A program made the translations under genes and the position numbers. Below, piece by piece: positions 34,227 through 42,936 of a stretch of DNA of 64,000 nucleotides (the first letter of the stretch is position 1; each line of letters opens with the position of its first letter). Origin of the DNA: Deltaproteobacteria bacterium HGW-Deltaproteobacteria-13 (GTDB lineage: Bacteria > Desulfobacterota > Syntrophia > Syntrophales > Smithellaceae); assembly GCA_002840555.1 (NCBI GenBank), contig PHBJ01000001.1:1-64000 (forward strand), written 5' to 3'. Under the pieces are notes generated by a model, which worked only from the letters and a program-made list of their open reading frames with translations, was not told the origin of the DNA and did no database searches.

Positions 34227-35459
34227 ATGAATTCAGGAGATACAGCGTGGGTTTTGGTGTCCACGGCGTTAGTATTGCTGATGACGATGCCGGGACTGGC
34301 ATTCTTTTACGGAGGGCTGGTTCGGCGGAAAAACGTTCTTTCTATTTTAATGCAGTGCTTTGTTATTTTGTGCGTCATCAGCTTACAGTGGGTTTTGTTC
34401 GGTTATTCACTGGCCTTCGGCCCTGACTTTCACGGAATCATCGGTAACTTAAGCTGGGCGGGATTGAATGGTGTGGGGGCCGCGCCGAATCCGGATTACG
34501 CCGCGACTATTCCACACAGCGTCTTTATGATCTTTCAAATGATGTTCGCTGTTATTACGCCGGCTTTGATTATCGGCGCATACGCGGAGCGCGTGAAATT
34601 TCCGGCTTTCTTGCTTTTCACTATTCTTTGGGCGACCTTTGTTTACGATCCTCTGGCTCATTGGGTTTGGGGAGCAGGCGGCTGGTTGAAAAACCTGGGC
34701 GGCCTCGATTATGCCGGCGGTATTGTTGTTCATGTCAGTTCGGGAATTTCGGCTCTGGTGCTGGCTCTGCTCCTGGGAAAGAGAGTGGGTTACAACCACA
34801 AACCGATCCGTCCGCATAATCTGCCCTTTACGGTTCTGGGCGCCGCCCTTTTATGGTTCGGCTGGTTCGGATTTAATGCCGGCAGCGCGTTGGCCGCGGA
34901 CGGCATTGCCGCCAACGCTTTTATTACCACCAATACGGCAACAGCCGCCGCCGGATTAACCTGGGCAATCATTGAATGGTGGCACAACGGAACGCCGACC
35001 ATTCTGGGTGTCGCGACCGGTGCGGTGGCTGGGCTTGTCGCTATTACTCCGGGCTGCGGTTTTGTTAACCCGATGAACGCGATGTTCATCGGCATGATTG
35101 TCGCGGGTGTTTGCTACACGGCTGTCGCGGTGATTAAAGGTAAACTCGGTTACGATGATTCGCTGGATGCCTTCGGTGTGCACGGCGTCGGCGGGACAGT
35201 CGGAACCATCGTCACCGGTGTTTTCGCGGAGAAAGCCGTTAATGCGGCCGGAAACAACGGACTGCTTTTTGGCAATATGCATCAATTCCTGGTTCAGGGC
35301 ATCATGCTGATCGCCGCGATTACCTTCTCCGTTGTGATGACTTTCATCATTTACAAAATTGTTGATGCTCTTATCGGCATGAGGGTGGAAGAGAAAAATG
35401 AACTCATCGGCCTTGACCTGACTCAACAAAGCGAAGCCGCTTACACCGTGATTGAATAG
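34227..35459 (+). CDS. amtB: Ammonium transporter AmtB
   Basis: Inner-membrane ammonium channel of 410 residues with about eleven helices. It shows the MPGLAFFYGGLVRRKN opening, the selectivity-region Asp in GGLDYAGGIVVHVSSG, and the two pore histidines (VVHVSS and FGVHGVGG). No cleavable signal peptide is evident. AAGGAGG precedes the ATG. The glnK gene follows by 12 nt, the classic amtB-glnK pairing in which PII plugs the channel. The sigma-54 promoter implies induction under nitrogen limitation. Confidence 0.96.
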   Translation: MNSGDTAWVLVSTALVLLMTMPGLAFFYGGLVRRKNVLSILMQCFVILCVISLQWVLFGYSLAFGPDFHGIIGNLSWAGLNGVGAAPNPDYAATIPHSVFMIFQMMFAVITPALIIGAYAERVKFPAFLLFTILWATFVYDPLAHWVWGAGGWLKNLGGLDYAGGIVVHVSSGISALVLALLLGKRVGYNHKPIRPHNLPFTVLGAALLWFGWFGFNAGSALAADGIAANAFITTNTATAAAGLTWAIIEWWHNGTPTILGVATGAVAGLVAITPGCGFVNPMNAMFIGMIVAGVCYTAVAVIKGKLGYDDSLDAFGVHGVGGTVGTIVTGVFAEKAVNAAGNNGLLFGNMHQFLVQGIMLIAAITFSVVMTFIIYKIVDALIGMRVEEKNELIGLDLTQQSEAAYTVIE

Positions 35460-35471
35460 GAGGAAATAATC

Positions 35472-35813
35472 ATGAAACTCATCATTGCCATTATTCAACC
35501 GCACAAACTGGAGGCGGTTAAAAATGAATTGGAAGCCGTTGACGTTAATTTAATGACCGTTACCAATGTTCTGGGGCAGGGCCGGCAAAAAGGCCTTACG
35601 GAAATATACCGCGGCGCCAAGGAAGCGGGCGGTCTGCTCAATAAAGTCCGGCTGGATATCGCCGTCAATGAAGATTTTGTTGAACCGACCATTGCGGCAA
35701 TTAACAAAGGCGCGCATACCGGCTCCGTCGGCGACGGCAAAATATTTGTTGTGGATCTTGCGGAGTGTGTGCGTATCAGCAACGCTGAACGCGGCAGCAA
35801 AGCAATCGGTTGA
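35472..35813 (+). CDS. glnK: PII signal protein GlnK
   Basis: Cytoplasmic 113-residue trimeric nitrogen/energy sensor that binds ATP/ADP and 2-oxoglutarate and controls AmtB. The T-loop reads GRQKGLTEIYRGAKEAGGLL; Tyr46 is kept but position 51 is Glu where the uridylylated Tyr51 normally sits. The B-loop TGSVGDGKIFV is typical. Uridylylation at 51 is therefore impossible, so control must be by nucleotide and 2-oxoglutarate binding or by another site. GGAGG before the ATG; terminator directly after. Confidence 0.94.
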   Translation: MKLIIAIIQPHKLEAVKNELEAVDVNLMTVTNVLGQGRQKGLTEIYRGAKEAGGLLNKVRLDIAVNEDFVEPTIAAINKGAHTGSVGDGKIFVVDLAECVRISNAERGSKAIG

Positions 35814-35836
35814 CGGCTGTTTTCCTAATCGTTCAG

Positions 35837-35875
35837 AAAGCCCGGTAGTTTTCACTGCCGGGCTTTTTATTTTTC
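35837..35875 (+). terminator. Rho-independent terminator of amtB-glnK
   Basis: A 13-bp stem AAAGCCCGGTAGT/ACTGCCGGGCTTT (35837-35849 with 35854-35866, one G-T mismatch pair, 4-nt loop) followed by TTATTTTTC. Confidence 0.9.
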
Positions 35876-35920
35876 ACGCATTGGAATTATCCGGTTCCAC
35901 CAATAGGGACCAATATTTCA

Positions 35921-35949
35921 TTGACATAAAAGACGGTTCTTCTTAAAAT
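35921..35949 (+). promoter_or_regulatory. Sigma-70 promoter of the cation antiporter
   Basis: TTGACA (35921-35926), 17-nt spacer, TAAAAT (35944-35949). Leader of about 125 nt to the ATG at 36081. Confidence 0.65.
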
Positions 35950-36080
35950 TCTTTCCGTCGGAATCAATGGCTGGAAAAAATAGAAATTAATTGGAATAAT
36001 TTCAAGCTCCCAGGGCTGAAATGTGATAAGAAAAAAGCAGGCGTTGGGCCTGTAATCTTTTACCAGGATGATCGTATTCT

Positions 36081-37769
36081 ATGGGACTTGCCGGAGACAT
36101 TATTATTCTTGTCATGTCCGCGCTGGTGGGCGGTATGATCGCTCAGGCGCTGAAGCAGCCTCTGATTTTGGGGTACATCCTTGCCGGAGTGGTGGTGGGG
36201 CCTTATACCGGCGGCATCACGGTTGCGGACGTTCCGAATATCGAGAAACTGGCGGAAATCGGCATCGCGCTCCTGCTTTTCGCGCTGGGTCTTGAATTTT
36301 CCTTCAGAGAATTAAAAACAGTCCGGACCATCGCCTTGTTCGGCACACCGGTGCAAATCATTTTGACGATGCTATACGGATTCGGCATCGGCTGGATGTT
36401 CGGCTGGTCCTGGACCTCTTCCGTCTGGTTCGGAGCGCTGATTTCTCTGTCCAGTACCATGATTATGCTGAAAACCCTGGAAAATCAGGGATTGATGGGC
36501 ACGCTCTCCAGCCGCGTCATGATCGGTGTGCTGATTATTCAGGATTTGGCCATTGTGCCGATGCTGATTATTCTGCCGCAGTTGAACAATATTCAAACGG
36601 GATTTTCCATTCTCCTCATCGCCGCGGTTAAAGCGGCGATATTTCTTCTGGCGATGATTTTTATCGGCACGAAAATCATTCCCCGCCTGATGAGATATAT
36701 CGCGAACTGGAATTCGCGCGAGCTTTTTCTTATCGCCACAACCGCCATCGGGTTGGGTATCGGATACGGCACTTATATTTTCGGTCTTTCTTTCGCGTTT
36801 GGCGCTTTTGTCGCCGGTATTCTATTGAGCGAATCGGACTACGGCTACCAGGCGCTAAGCGATATCATTCCGTTGCGTGATGTTTTTAGTTTGCTGTTTT
36901 TTACTTCCATCGGCATGCTGTTGGATATTCAATTCTTTCTAGCCCATTGGAAGATAATATTGTTGCTTGTTGCGCTGGTTATGCTGGGCAAAGCCTTGAT
37001 CTTTGCCGTGTTGAGCAGGTCTTTTGGTTATCGCAATGTCATTCCTCTGGCCATGGGACTGGGCCTTTCGCAGGTTGGAGAATTTTCTTTTATTCTGGGC
37101 AGGGTTGGTGTCAGTACGAAATCCATTTCCACTGAATTCTACAATCTGGTGCTGACGATGACCATTATCACCATGCTGCTGACGCCTTTTATATCAGGGC
37201 TCACGACGCCTTTCTATTCTTTCGTCCGCCGCTGGATGAAACCGCTTAATCATGAGCCGATGCATTTTCCACAAAGCGGCCTGAGTGATCATATCGTTAT
37301 CGCGGGCGGCGGGCGCGTCGGCATGTATGTCGCCAATGTTCTGCATTATGTGGGCATTCCCTTTGTTATTTTGGAGCATAATTCCCGGCGCGGTCAGGAA
37401 GTGAAAACATGCAGCTTTCCAATTATTTTCGGAGACGCCGGCAAGGAAATCATCCTGCAGGCCGCGAATTTAAGCAAGGCGAAACTGCTGCTGATTACAA
37501 CGCCGGTTGCGGTCATTTCGCTGGGAATTGTCGCTCAGGCGCAAAAAATCAATCCGGACATCCTCATTATCGCCCGCGCGGAAGGCGTGGAACAGATGAA
37601 AGCTCTTTATAAAAAAGGAGTGACGTACGTGGTTCAGCCGGAATTTGAAGCCAGTCTGGAAATCGTGAATCAGACATTCATCAATCTCGGCATTCCTGCT
37701 GAACAATTGAAAACACTGACGGAGGAAGCTCGCCGGGAACTCAACCGGCCATTATGTATTTTAAAATAG
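36081..37769 (+). CDS. CPA2-family monovalent cation:proton antiporter (KefB-like)
   Basis: Inner-membrane protein of 562 residues. About twelve hydrophobic helices (residues 5-385) carry the Na+/H+ exchanger fold, with [15 protein letters not shown] and [15 protein letters not shown] typical of KefB/C relatives. A cytoplasmic TrkA-N domain follows (about 400-520) with [18 protein letters not shown]. There is no TrkA-C. Only a distant AGGA precedes the ATG. Potassium or sodium exchange gated by a nucleotide is expected from the family. Stands alone after the glnK terminator. Confidence 0.9.
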   Translation: MGLAGDIIILVMSALVGGMIAQALKQPLILGYILAGVVVGPYTGGITVADVPNIEKLAEIGIALLLFALGLEFSFRELKTVRTIALFGTPVQIILTMLYGFGIGWMFGWSWTSSVWFGALISLSSTMIMLKTLENQGLMGTLSSRVMIGVLIIQDLAIVPMLIILPQLNNIQTGFSILLIAAVKAAIFLLAMIFIGTKIIPRLMRYIANWNSRELFLIATTAIGLGIGYGTYIFGLSFAFGAFVAGILLSESDYGYQALSDIIPLRDVFSLLFFTSIGMLLDIQFFLAHWKIILLLVALVMLGKALIFAVLSRSFGYRNVIPLAMGLGLSQVGEFSFILGRVGVSTKSISTEFYNLVLTMTIITMLLTPFISGLTTPFYSFVRRWMKPLNHEPMHFPQSGLSDHIVIAGGGRVGMYVANVLHYVGIPFVILEHNSRRGQEVKTCSFPIIFGDAGKEIILQAANLSKAKLLLITTPVAVISLGIVAQAQKINPDILIIARAEGVEQMKALYKKGVTYVVQPEFEASLEIVNQTFINLGIPAEQLKTLTEEARRELNRPLCILK

Positions 37770-37800
37770 AAATTAATGAAAACAAAAAAGCTGAGGAGGG

Positions 37801-38478
37801 CTAACAATTAAGTATACTATCTCCGGAATTCCCGGAATTCTCTGGGTTGAAAATTGTTTTGAGTTGCCTTTCATTAAAAATATGTATTTTGTATTCACGT
37901 ATGGTAGTAGGTTTTGCAGTATCGCTGTTTGTGAAATCAATTTCTACGTAAAGAAATGTATATTTATTAGCCCCATGTCTAATTCCGATAGTATGTCTTT
38001 CTAATAGCCCCTTCAGGTTTTTCAATATCTTTTTGTTTTCTGAGAATAATTGTTTAGTTTTTGCTTTTTCTCTTAGTGGGTGTTGTGCATGAAGGTTTTT
38101 GCCGCAAGTATTGTACGCATTTACAAAGTCTGTTTGAGATAATGCATTTTTATAGCCAAATGGGATCAGGACTGGTTGTTCGTTATCCTTTCCCTGCATG
38201 ACTACACAACTAGGGAATGGATAAAAAATTGTAGTTTTCTTCTTAAGTGCTTCGATGATTTTATTTGGATGCCATTCGTTTTTTTCTCTATTGTTTAGTT
38301 TTTCATTATTAACCAACACAGATAGATAAGCTATTAGCTCTAATATCTTTCTTATTTGAAGTGACGTAGATTCAATGAACACAACGTTTTCTTGATTAGA
38401 AAGAATATCAGCAGAATACATTCTTTCACGTATTTCTTTCAAAATTAATGAATATTGATCTGAAGAAAAAACTCGCAT
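37801..38478 (-). CDS. Hypothetical cassette protein 1
   Basis: A 225-residue AT-rich gene whose product I do not recognise. It is mostly helical in the first 75 residues, then contains FYPFPSCVVMQGKDNEQPVLIPFGYKNALS and a Lys-rich middle. The stop codon lies inside GTTAGCC, which resembles an attC/attI recombination core, so the 3' end may have been set by a recombination event. It is the last unit of the attC-bounded array on the minus strand. No signal peptide. Confidence 0.6.
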   Translation of the reverse strand: MRVFSSDQYSLILKEIRERMYSADILSNQENVVFIESTSLQIRKILELIAYLSVLVNNEKLNNREKNEWHPNKIIEALKKKTTIFYPFPSCVVMQGKDNEQPVLIPFGYKNALSQTDFVNAYNTCGKNLHAQHPLREKAKTKQLFSENKKILKNLKGLLERHTIGIRHGANKYTFLYVEIDFTNSDTAKPTTIREYKIHIFNERQLKTIFNPENSGNSGDSILNC

Positions 38479-38497
38479 CTACTCGTTTATCCTTAAT

Positions 38498-38556
38498 GCT
38501 AACGAAAAGCTGAGCCGGAGCGCAGCGATCTGCAGTTTTCGAGATATAGCGTTGTC
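38498..38556 (-). repeat. attC-like site a
   Basis: Between the 37801 and 38572 genes. Read on the minus strand it runs from GACAACGCTATAT to TTCGTTAGC, with an imperfect inverted repeat (CGAAAACTGCAG...CTCAGCTTTTCG) and a central CGCTCCGGCT. It shares AGCCGGAGC and CGATC (plus strand) with sites b and c. Confidence 0.55.
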
Positions 38557-38571
38557 AAGTTGAAGCAGTTG

Positions 38572-39219
38572 TCAGCTGAATTTTTTCAAGTATGCTCTAA
38601 CCTGCATTTTAAATAGCTCCTGACTATATTTAACTTTCTTTTCCTTTTTCTTAAATTTTTTATCAAACTCTACTACTTTACTATTGTCAAAATTATAAGC
38701 ATCACTTTGTTTGATCTTCCAATTTCTATTTCCGAAAAATCCAGGCAGCGTCTCTAATACAAGTAAGCCCAATGGAAATTCTCCATCCATATTACTTACA
38801 TTGTAGTCAATTCCGTTTTTAAATCCATGCTTACAATAGTTGTGAGGATCACCATAAATTATTATTCCTGGAATATTTCTTCCTTGTACTATCTTTTTTG
38901 TTTTTTCAATCAGTGCTGTACCAATTCCCATCCTCTGATAGTCCGGATGGACACATAAAGGACCAAATGAGACAATTTCTACATTTTCCTGGTCATCTCC
39001 AATAAGCATAGATTTTGTATACATAATTGAACCAACAATATTTCCATCTATTTCTGCAACATAATCAAGTTCTCTAATAAAATCATTGTGGTCGCGTAAT
39101 ATGTGACATAAATAGTGTTCATCACATCCTGGAATATATAAATTCCAGAAAGCTTCCCTTGTTAATTCTTCAACTTTAAAATAATCTTGATCATTTTCTA
39201 GACGAATTGTTATATCCAT
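38572..39219 (-). CDS. GNAT-family N-acetyltransferase (cassette 2)
   Basis: A 215-residue acetyltransferase of the GNAT fold. The acetyl-CoA motif is FGPLCVHPDYQRMGIGTALIEKTKK (Q/RxxGxG/A form), followed by IYGDPHNYCKHGF. A Lys-rich C-terminal tail (KKFKKKEKKVKYSQELFKMQVRAYLKK) is unusual. The start at ATG 39219 has GGAG 7 nt upstream; an ATG at 39231 is less well placed. AT-rich, inside the cassette array, where acetyltransferases are common cargo. Substrate unknown. Confidence 0.8.
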   Translation of the reverse strand: MDITIRLENDQDYFKVEELTREAFWNLYIPGCDEHYLCHILRDHNDFIRELDYVAEIDGNIVGSIMYTKSMLIGDDQENVEIVSFGPLCVHPDYQRMGIGTALIEKTKKIVQGRNIPGIIIYGDPHNYCKHGFKNGIDYNVSNMDGEFPLGLLVLETLPGFFGNRNWKIKQSDAYNFDNSKVVEFDKKFKKKEKKVKYSQELFKMQVRAYLKKFS

Positions 39220-39248
39220 GGCATTCTCCATTCTGCGCGAAGCGTCCA

Positions 39249-39315
39249 GCTAACGAATAGCTAAGCCGGAGCAGCCCAGCGGGTCGCGATCGGCTTCAGC
39301 GATTTTGTTATAAGC
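39249..39315 (-). repeat. attC-like site b
   Basis: Best of the three. On the minus strand it starts TTATAACAAAATCGCTGAAGCCG and ends with CGGCTTAGCTATTCGTTAGC. The outer cores AAC/GTTAGC are inversely repeated, and the inner arms pair with one extra-helical base, as in 59-base elements. It directly follows the toxin-antitoxin pair. Confidence 0.65.
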
Positions 39316-39330
39316 TCTTTTTCGATAATT

Positions 39331-39579
39331 CTATTGCGCTACCTGATGTATAATTTCAGAAATGTATGACTGATACTTTACACCCAACTTATTTGCTTTA
39401 TTTTTAATTTTTTCAATGTCTTCACTATTAACCCTAATGGTCATGGTTACATCTTTCTTCCTTGCTCTTAGAGCGTTTTCAATCTTTTCCAGTTCCTTTC
39501 CTTTTAAAGGCTTGAATTCACCTTTTAGCAAGGCAGCTTCAATTTCTTTTTCTTCTTTTGATAATTTTGCTCTTTTCAT
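39331..39579 (-). CDS. BrnA/CopG-like antitoxin (cassette 3)
   Basis: An 82-residue basic protein. The N-terminal half (LSKEEKEIEAALLKGEFKPLKGKELEKIENALRARKK) would bind the toxin, and the C-terminal VTMTIRVNSEDIEKIKNKANKLGVKYQSYISEIIHQVA reads as a ribbon-helix-helix DNA-binding fold. It overlaps the upstream toxin gene by 4 nt, the usual BrnT-BrnA order with toxin first. Neutralises the toxin and represses the shared promoter, by analogy to the family. Confidence 0.8.
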   Translation of the reverse strand: MKRAKLSKEEKEIEAALLKGEFKPLKGKELEKIENALRARKKDVTMTIRVNSEDIEKIKNKANKLGVKYQSYISEIIHQVAQ

Positions 39580-39839
39580 TTTGCACCTTCTTTGCTTTTA
39601 AGCATCTTTGTATATTTCCTGCTCGGAAACATGGTTTTTAGGAAAATAAATTTATCGTCAACAACACAGGGTACTACCCAAACATATTCTTCATGCTCGA
39701 ATAATAAAACAATCTGATTCTTTCTCGTCTGATGTTTTTCAGCTCCTAAAAACGTAGAATTTATAATTTCTTCAAAGGATACTCCTCTTTCCTTTTTCAA
39801 TAACTTATTCTTTTCTTCGTCCCATTTGAATTTCTTCAT
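39576..39839 (-). CDS. BrnT-like toxin (cassette 3)
   Basis: An 87-residue protein opening KKFKWDEEKNKLLKKERGVSFEEIINSTFLG, the pattern of BrnT-family RelE-fold ribonuclease toxins (F.WD..K...N..KHGVSFE). The middle QIVLLFEHEEYVWVVPCVVDD and C-terminal FPSRKYTKML keep the strand pattern. Promoter and palindromic operators lie just upstream. Toxin-antitoxin pairs are typical stabilising cargo in integron arrays. Confidence 0.78.
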   Translation of the reverse strand: MKKFKWDEEKNKLLKKERGVSFEEIINSTFLGAEKHQTRKNQIVLLFEHEEYVWVVPCVVDDKFIFLKTMFPSRKYTKMLKSKEGAK

Positions 39840-39845
39840 GTTTTT

Positions 39846-39881
39846 ATTCTACCACAAATGTATTGACAATACAATTGTATT
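39846..39881 (-). promoter_or_regulatory. Toxin-antitoxin promoter with overlapping palindromes
   Basis: On the minus strand, TTGTAT (39874-39869), 17 nt, TAGAAT (39851-39846). Two palindromes cover it: TGTATTG-A-CAATACA (39859-39873) and AATACAATTGTATT (39868-39881), consistent with autorepression by the ribbon-helix-helix antitoxin. Confidence 0.7.
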
Positions 39882-39890
39882 TACACTTAT

Positions 39891-39954
39891 GACGACGAAA
39901 TCAGCCGGAGCGTTAGCGATCGGATGTATTGTTTTTGTTATACGGTTTTTATTT
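39891..39954 (-). repeat. attC-like site c
   Basis: On the minus strand it begins GTATAACAAAAACAATACATCCG and ends GGCTGATTTCGTCGTC. The left core and the central CGCTCCGGCT match sites a and b, but the right core is degenerate (GTCGTC instead of GTTAGC). Confidence 0.45.
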
Positions 39955-40240
39955 CACTTTTTTTTGGATATGATAAATCTAAATAATATTTTGGCCCATT
40001 ATCCTTTGATTTGCTTACATAGAATCTAGGTTCGTCATACCAAATAATGATCCGATAATAAGTGTTCCCTTCAATTCTGATTAGATTATTTTTCTCCAAA
40101 TCAACTAAATCAAAATTAATATCACCTAATGCAATTTTTCGGTCATGATCCTTGACGCCGAATTTATTAGAATATTGAGTTGGCTCTTTCGGTACTTTGC
40201 AACTGTAGAATCCGTGTCTCAAATTTAGGTGCCATGCCAT
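39938..40240 (-). CDS. Hypothetical cassette protein 4b
   Basis: A 100-residue protein of unknown function, opening MAWHLNLRHGFYSCKVPKEPTQYSNKFGVKDHDRK, then DINFDLVDLEKNNLIRIEGNTYYRIIIWYDEPRFYVSKS. It follows the nuclease-like gene by a single base and ends inside the attC-like site. The pair may be a single functional unit. Not recognised. Confidence 0.55.
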   Translation of the reverse strand: MAWHLNLRHGFYSCKVPKEPTQYSNKFGVKDHDRKIALGDINFDLVDLEKNNLIRIEGNTYYRIIIWYDEPRFYVSKSKDNGPKYYLDLSYPKKSEIKTV

Positions 40241-40241
40241 A

Positions 40242-40778
40242 TTATTTCTCGATTTTTTTAAGGTTTAATATCTCATAATTTTCAAGGTATATTTCTGAAT
40301 TAATTTTTTGGCCTACTGTCATTGTTTCCTCAATATTGTTTTTTAATTTCTTTGAACCTTGAGGTTTGAAATCTAAAGACAAATGGTAGCTTGTACTATT
40401 GGGAAATTTGCTAGAAAAATAATAATGAAGCCCATCCGCAACTATTTTCATCGGAAATACATATACATGGGGTTCATTTTTTTCAGCAGATAAGTCTACG
40501 CAACAAATAAACCTTCTATCAAGTGGAATATTTTCATTATGCGGATTCGCATATTTTTTTTGAAGCATCCACCTTCTTGAATAGCTAGCTGATGATTTAA
40601 CTTCAATATAGGCTACACTTCCATCCTTATCGAATGCGAGAATGTCATAACCAATTGTACTTCCCCATTGAAGTGCTATCATATAGCCTCTTTGCGTTAA
40701 TCTTGAAGCAACCAATAATTCGCCTGCGATCCTATTTAAGTTTTTCTTCTCGTTTGAAACCTTGTCTTTCTTGCTCAT
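40242..40778 (-). CDS. PD-(D/E)XK nuclease-like protein (cassette 4a)
   Basis: A 178-residue protein. The segment NRIAGELLVASRLTQRGYMIALQWGSTIGYDILAFDKDGSVAYIEVKSS fits a restriction-endonuclease-like core: the Glu of the first helix, GYDIL with Asp, and ExK (IEVKSS). A Cys-containing CVDLS segment and HVYVFPM follow. DUF4365/Mrr-type proteins look like this. Together with the small partner downstream it may be a defence or DNA-handling unit; no partner methylase is present. Confidence 0.6.
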   Translation of the reverse strand: MSKKDKVSNEKKNLNRIAGELLVASRLTQRGYMIALQWGSTIGYDILAFDKDGSVAYIEVKSSASYSRRWMLQKKYANPHNENIPLDRRFICCVDLSAEKNEPHVYVFPMKIVADGLHYYFSSKFPNSTSYHLSLDFKPQGSKKLKNNIEETMTVGQKINSEIYLENYEILNLKKIEK

Positions 40779-41064
40779 CAGTTCCTTCTATTTGATCGTA
40801 ATTATGGTCTGCATAACAATTAATATACCAAGTTGGTTTTTTTCGATTTTCGGGATAATATTACTTTATCTAAATAAAAATGAAAATGAAATAGTGCTTA
40901 AAAATAAAACAATATGAACCTTCACTACTTGGCATTTTGTGGTTATTAATCACTTATGCCAAGTTGGTATATCATTGAAAATTTATCTAATGTCCGCTGA
41001 GTTTCGCAATTTCGGGGACCGCATGCTTATTCATTAGAGATGAAAAAAATTTCAACTGATTTCA
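40779..41064. other. Array boundary, no gene
   Basis: AT-rich. It contains TTGTTATGC on the minus strand (around 40812-40820), a possible recombination core upstream of the first cassette, and two copies of the dyad CCAAGTTGG near 40832 and 40965. No integrase gene is present here. Confidence 0.4.
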
Positions 41065-42807
41065 TTATTCTTTTTTTTCACCGGCATATTTCCCCTCGGC
41101 GCGGAGCCGGTCAATCTCCCGTTTCTGCAACTCGGTGTAGGCGATTTTTCCGACCTTGGTCTTCGGTATCTCGTTGATAAATTCGATTTCTCTCGGGCAG
41201 CTCCATTTGATCAAGTCTTTGCGGCAATGATCGATGAGCTTTTTCGCCATGTCCGGTCCGGCGTCGGCGGCGAATTCTTTTTTCAGGACGACAAAAGCCT
41301 TGACCCTTTCCACCTGTTCCTTGTCGGGGATACCGATCACGCAGCAATCAGCAACCGCCTCGTGCCTGAAGAGATGACCTTCGACCTGGGCAGGGTACAC
41401 GTTCATGCCGGAAGACTTGATCATACGTTTTTCGCGAAGCTTGAAATAAAAGAAGCCGTCGGGGTCCATGGAAGCGATGTCTCCGGTATGAAGCCAGACC
41501 AGACCATCGGAATGTGTTTTCAAAACCTCCGCCGTTTCTTCAGGTTGATCGAGGTATCCCAGCATAACCGCCGGGCCGCTGACGCAGAGCTCGCCTTCCT
41601 CTCCGACGGGGACTTCTTCGGTTGTTTCCTTTTTTACGACTTTGGCCAGCATATTCGGAAAGGGAATGCCGATGCTGCCTTCGCGATATTCTCCAATGGG
41701 CATGGCCATGATCGCGGTGACCGCTTCGGTCAGGCCGTATCCCTCGAGGAGTTTGACGCCCTTGCCGCCCTGCCGCTCCACGATGCTTTCGAAGCGCTCT
41801 TTGACGACTCTGGGCAGAGTATCGGCGCCGCTGAAACAGGCGAACAAACAGGAGAGATCGCTTTTGTTGAACTTTTCGCTTTTAGTCAGAGCATCGTACA
41901 GCGTCGGGACACCGATTATGAAGTTGGGCTTTTTCTTCATCATTTTGGCGGCCAGGTCGGCTTCGAACATCGGTACCAGGATGCACTTTCCACCGTTGGA
42001 CAGGGCGGTGTTCACGCACACGCCCAGGCCGAACCCGTGGAAGATGGGAAGCATGGCCAGGATATCGGCGTATTCGGGATTCATCCCCACCCAGTTCGCG
42101 CACATGAGACCTTCGGACACAAAGTTATAATTCGACAGCATGATGCCCTTGGGGGTTCCGGTGGTGCCGCCGCTGTAGAGAATAACGGCCAGGTCTTCCG
42201 CGTTGACATCCGCCCTGGGTACTTGGGGATGTTTGGTTTCCAGGACCCATCTTTTCCAGTCCACGATCATGGGATCATCTTTAGGAATCGGAGGATTTTT
42301 TCTTCCGGCTTTCAGCCAGTATAGTTTGGACAAGTGCCACGGCAGATAGTCCTGCATCCTGCAGATCAGGAGCTTTTCCACACCGGCTCTTCTTGCGGCG
42401 GGGGCGAAGGTATTGAGCCACATATCCATGGTCAGCGCGAAGCGGCTCTTGCTCACCCTGCAGTAAAATTCGATCTCACTTTCCGTCGAAAGGGGGTGGA
42501 TCATGCTGGCGATCGCGCCCAGCTTGTTCACGGCGTAAAAACAGATGATTCCCGGGGGAGACGTGGGCATGGAAATGGTCACCCTGTCGCCTTTCTTTAA
42601 TCCAAGGGCGGCGAGCGCGTTGGCGCATTGATCGATCTGTTTTTTGAAATTGAGGTAGGTGACTTTTTTCCCCATGAAATCGTAAGCCACCTGGTCATAG
42701 AAATCGGATACGGCCAGGGCAACGGATTCATACATGCTGATCTTGGGAAAATTCACTTCATGGGGCGCTTTGCCGTAATATTCAAGCCACGGTTTTTTTT
42801 CATACAT
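41065..42807 (-). CDS. Long-chain acyl-CoA synthetase (AMP-forming)
   Basis: A 580-residue ligase. P-loop LYSGGTTGTPKGIML (about residue 215), GYGLTEA, A7 LVWLHTGDIASMDPDGFFYF, MIKSSGMNVYPAQVE and the catalytic-Lys ending EIPKTKVGKIAYTEL. Unlike the operon A/B ligases this has a fully canonical set of motifs and fits FadD-type fatty-acid ligases. GGGAG lies 10 nt before the ATG. Its own consensus promoter lies upstream; it is separate from the cassette array. Confidence 0.9.
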   Translation of the reverse strand: MYEKKPWLEYYGKAPHEVNFPKISMYESVALAVSDFYDQVAYDFMGKKVTYLNFKKQIDQCANALAALGLKKGDRVTISMPTSPPGIICFYAVNKLGAIASMIHPLSTESEIEFYCRVSKSRFALTMDMWLNTFAPAARRAGVEKLLICRMQDYLPWHLSKLYWLKAGRKNPPIPKDDPMIVDWKRWVLETKHPQVPRADVNAEDLAVILYSGGTTGTPKGIMLSNYNFVSEGLMCANWVGMNPEYADILAMLPIFHGFGLGVCVNTALSNGGKCILVPMFEADLAAKMMKKKPNFIIGVPTLYDALTKSEKFNKSDLSCLFACFSGADTLPRVVKERFESIVERQGGKGVKLLEGYGLTEAVTAIMAMPIGEYREGSIGIPFPNMLAKVVKKETTEEVPVGEEGELCVSGPAVMLGYLDQPEETAEVLKTHSDGLVWLHTGDIASMDPDGFFYFKLREKRMIKSSGMNVYPAQVEGHLFRHEAVADCCVIGIPDKEQVERVKAFVVLKKEFAADAGPDMAKKLIDHCRKDLIKWSCPREIEFINEIPKTKVGKIAYTELQKREIDRLRAEGKYAGEKKE

Positions 42808-42907
42808 GCCGATCTGTCTCCCTTGCTTAAGATGTGATAGTAAATACTGTGGTAGCCCGCCATATTCGGCTATCCATTAAATTGAAAAGAACAATTTTTG
42901 TGTTTGA

Positions 42908-42936
42908 AGTATAGGAAACGTTATTTTGTATGTCAA
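42908..42936 (-). promoter_or_regulatory. Sigma-70 promoter of the acyl-CoA synthetase
   Basis: On the minus strand TTGACA (42936-42931), exactly 17 nt, TATACT (42913-42908). Leader of about 95 nt. The rest of the 316-nt gap between 42808 and 43123 holds no recognised gene. Confidence 0.8.

Noticed and set aside
39938-40778. Possible complete restriction-modification system in the cassette array
   Set aside because: Only a nuclease-like core and a small partner are visible; no methyltransferase or specificity subunit.
41227-42324. Long plus-strand open frame of 365 codons antisense to the acyl-CoA synthetase
   Set aside because: Phe/His/Asp-rich translation typical of an antisense shadow; the minus-strand product has all ligase motifs.
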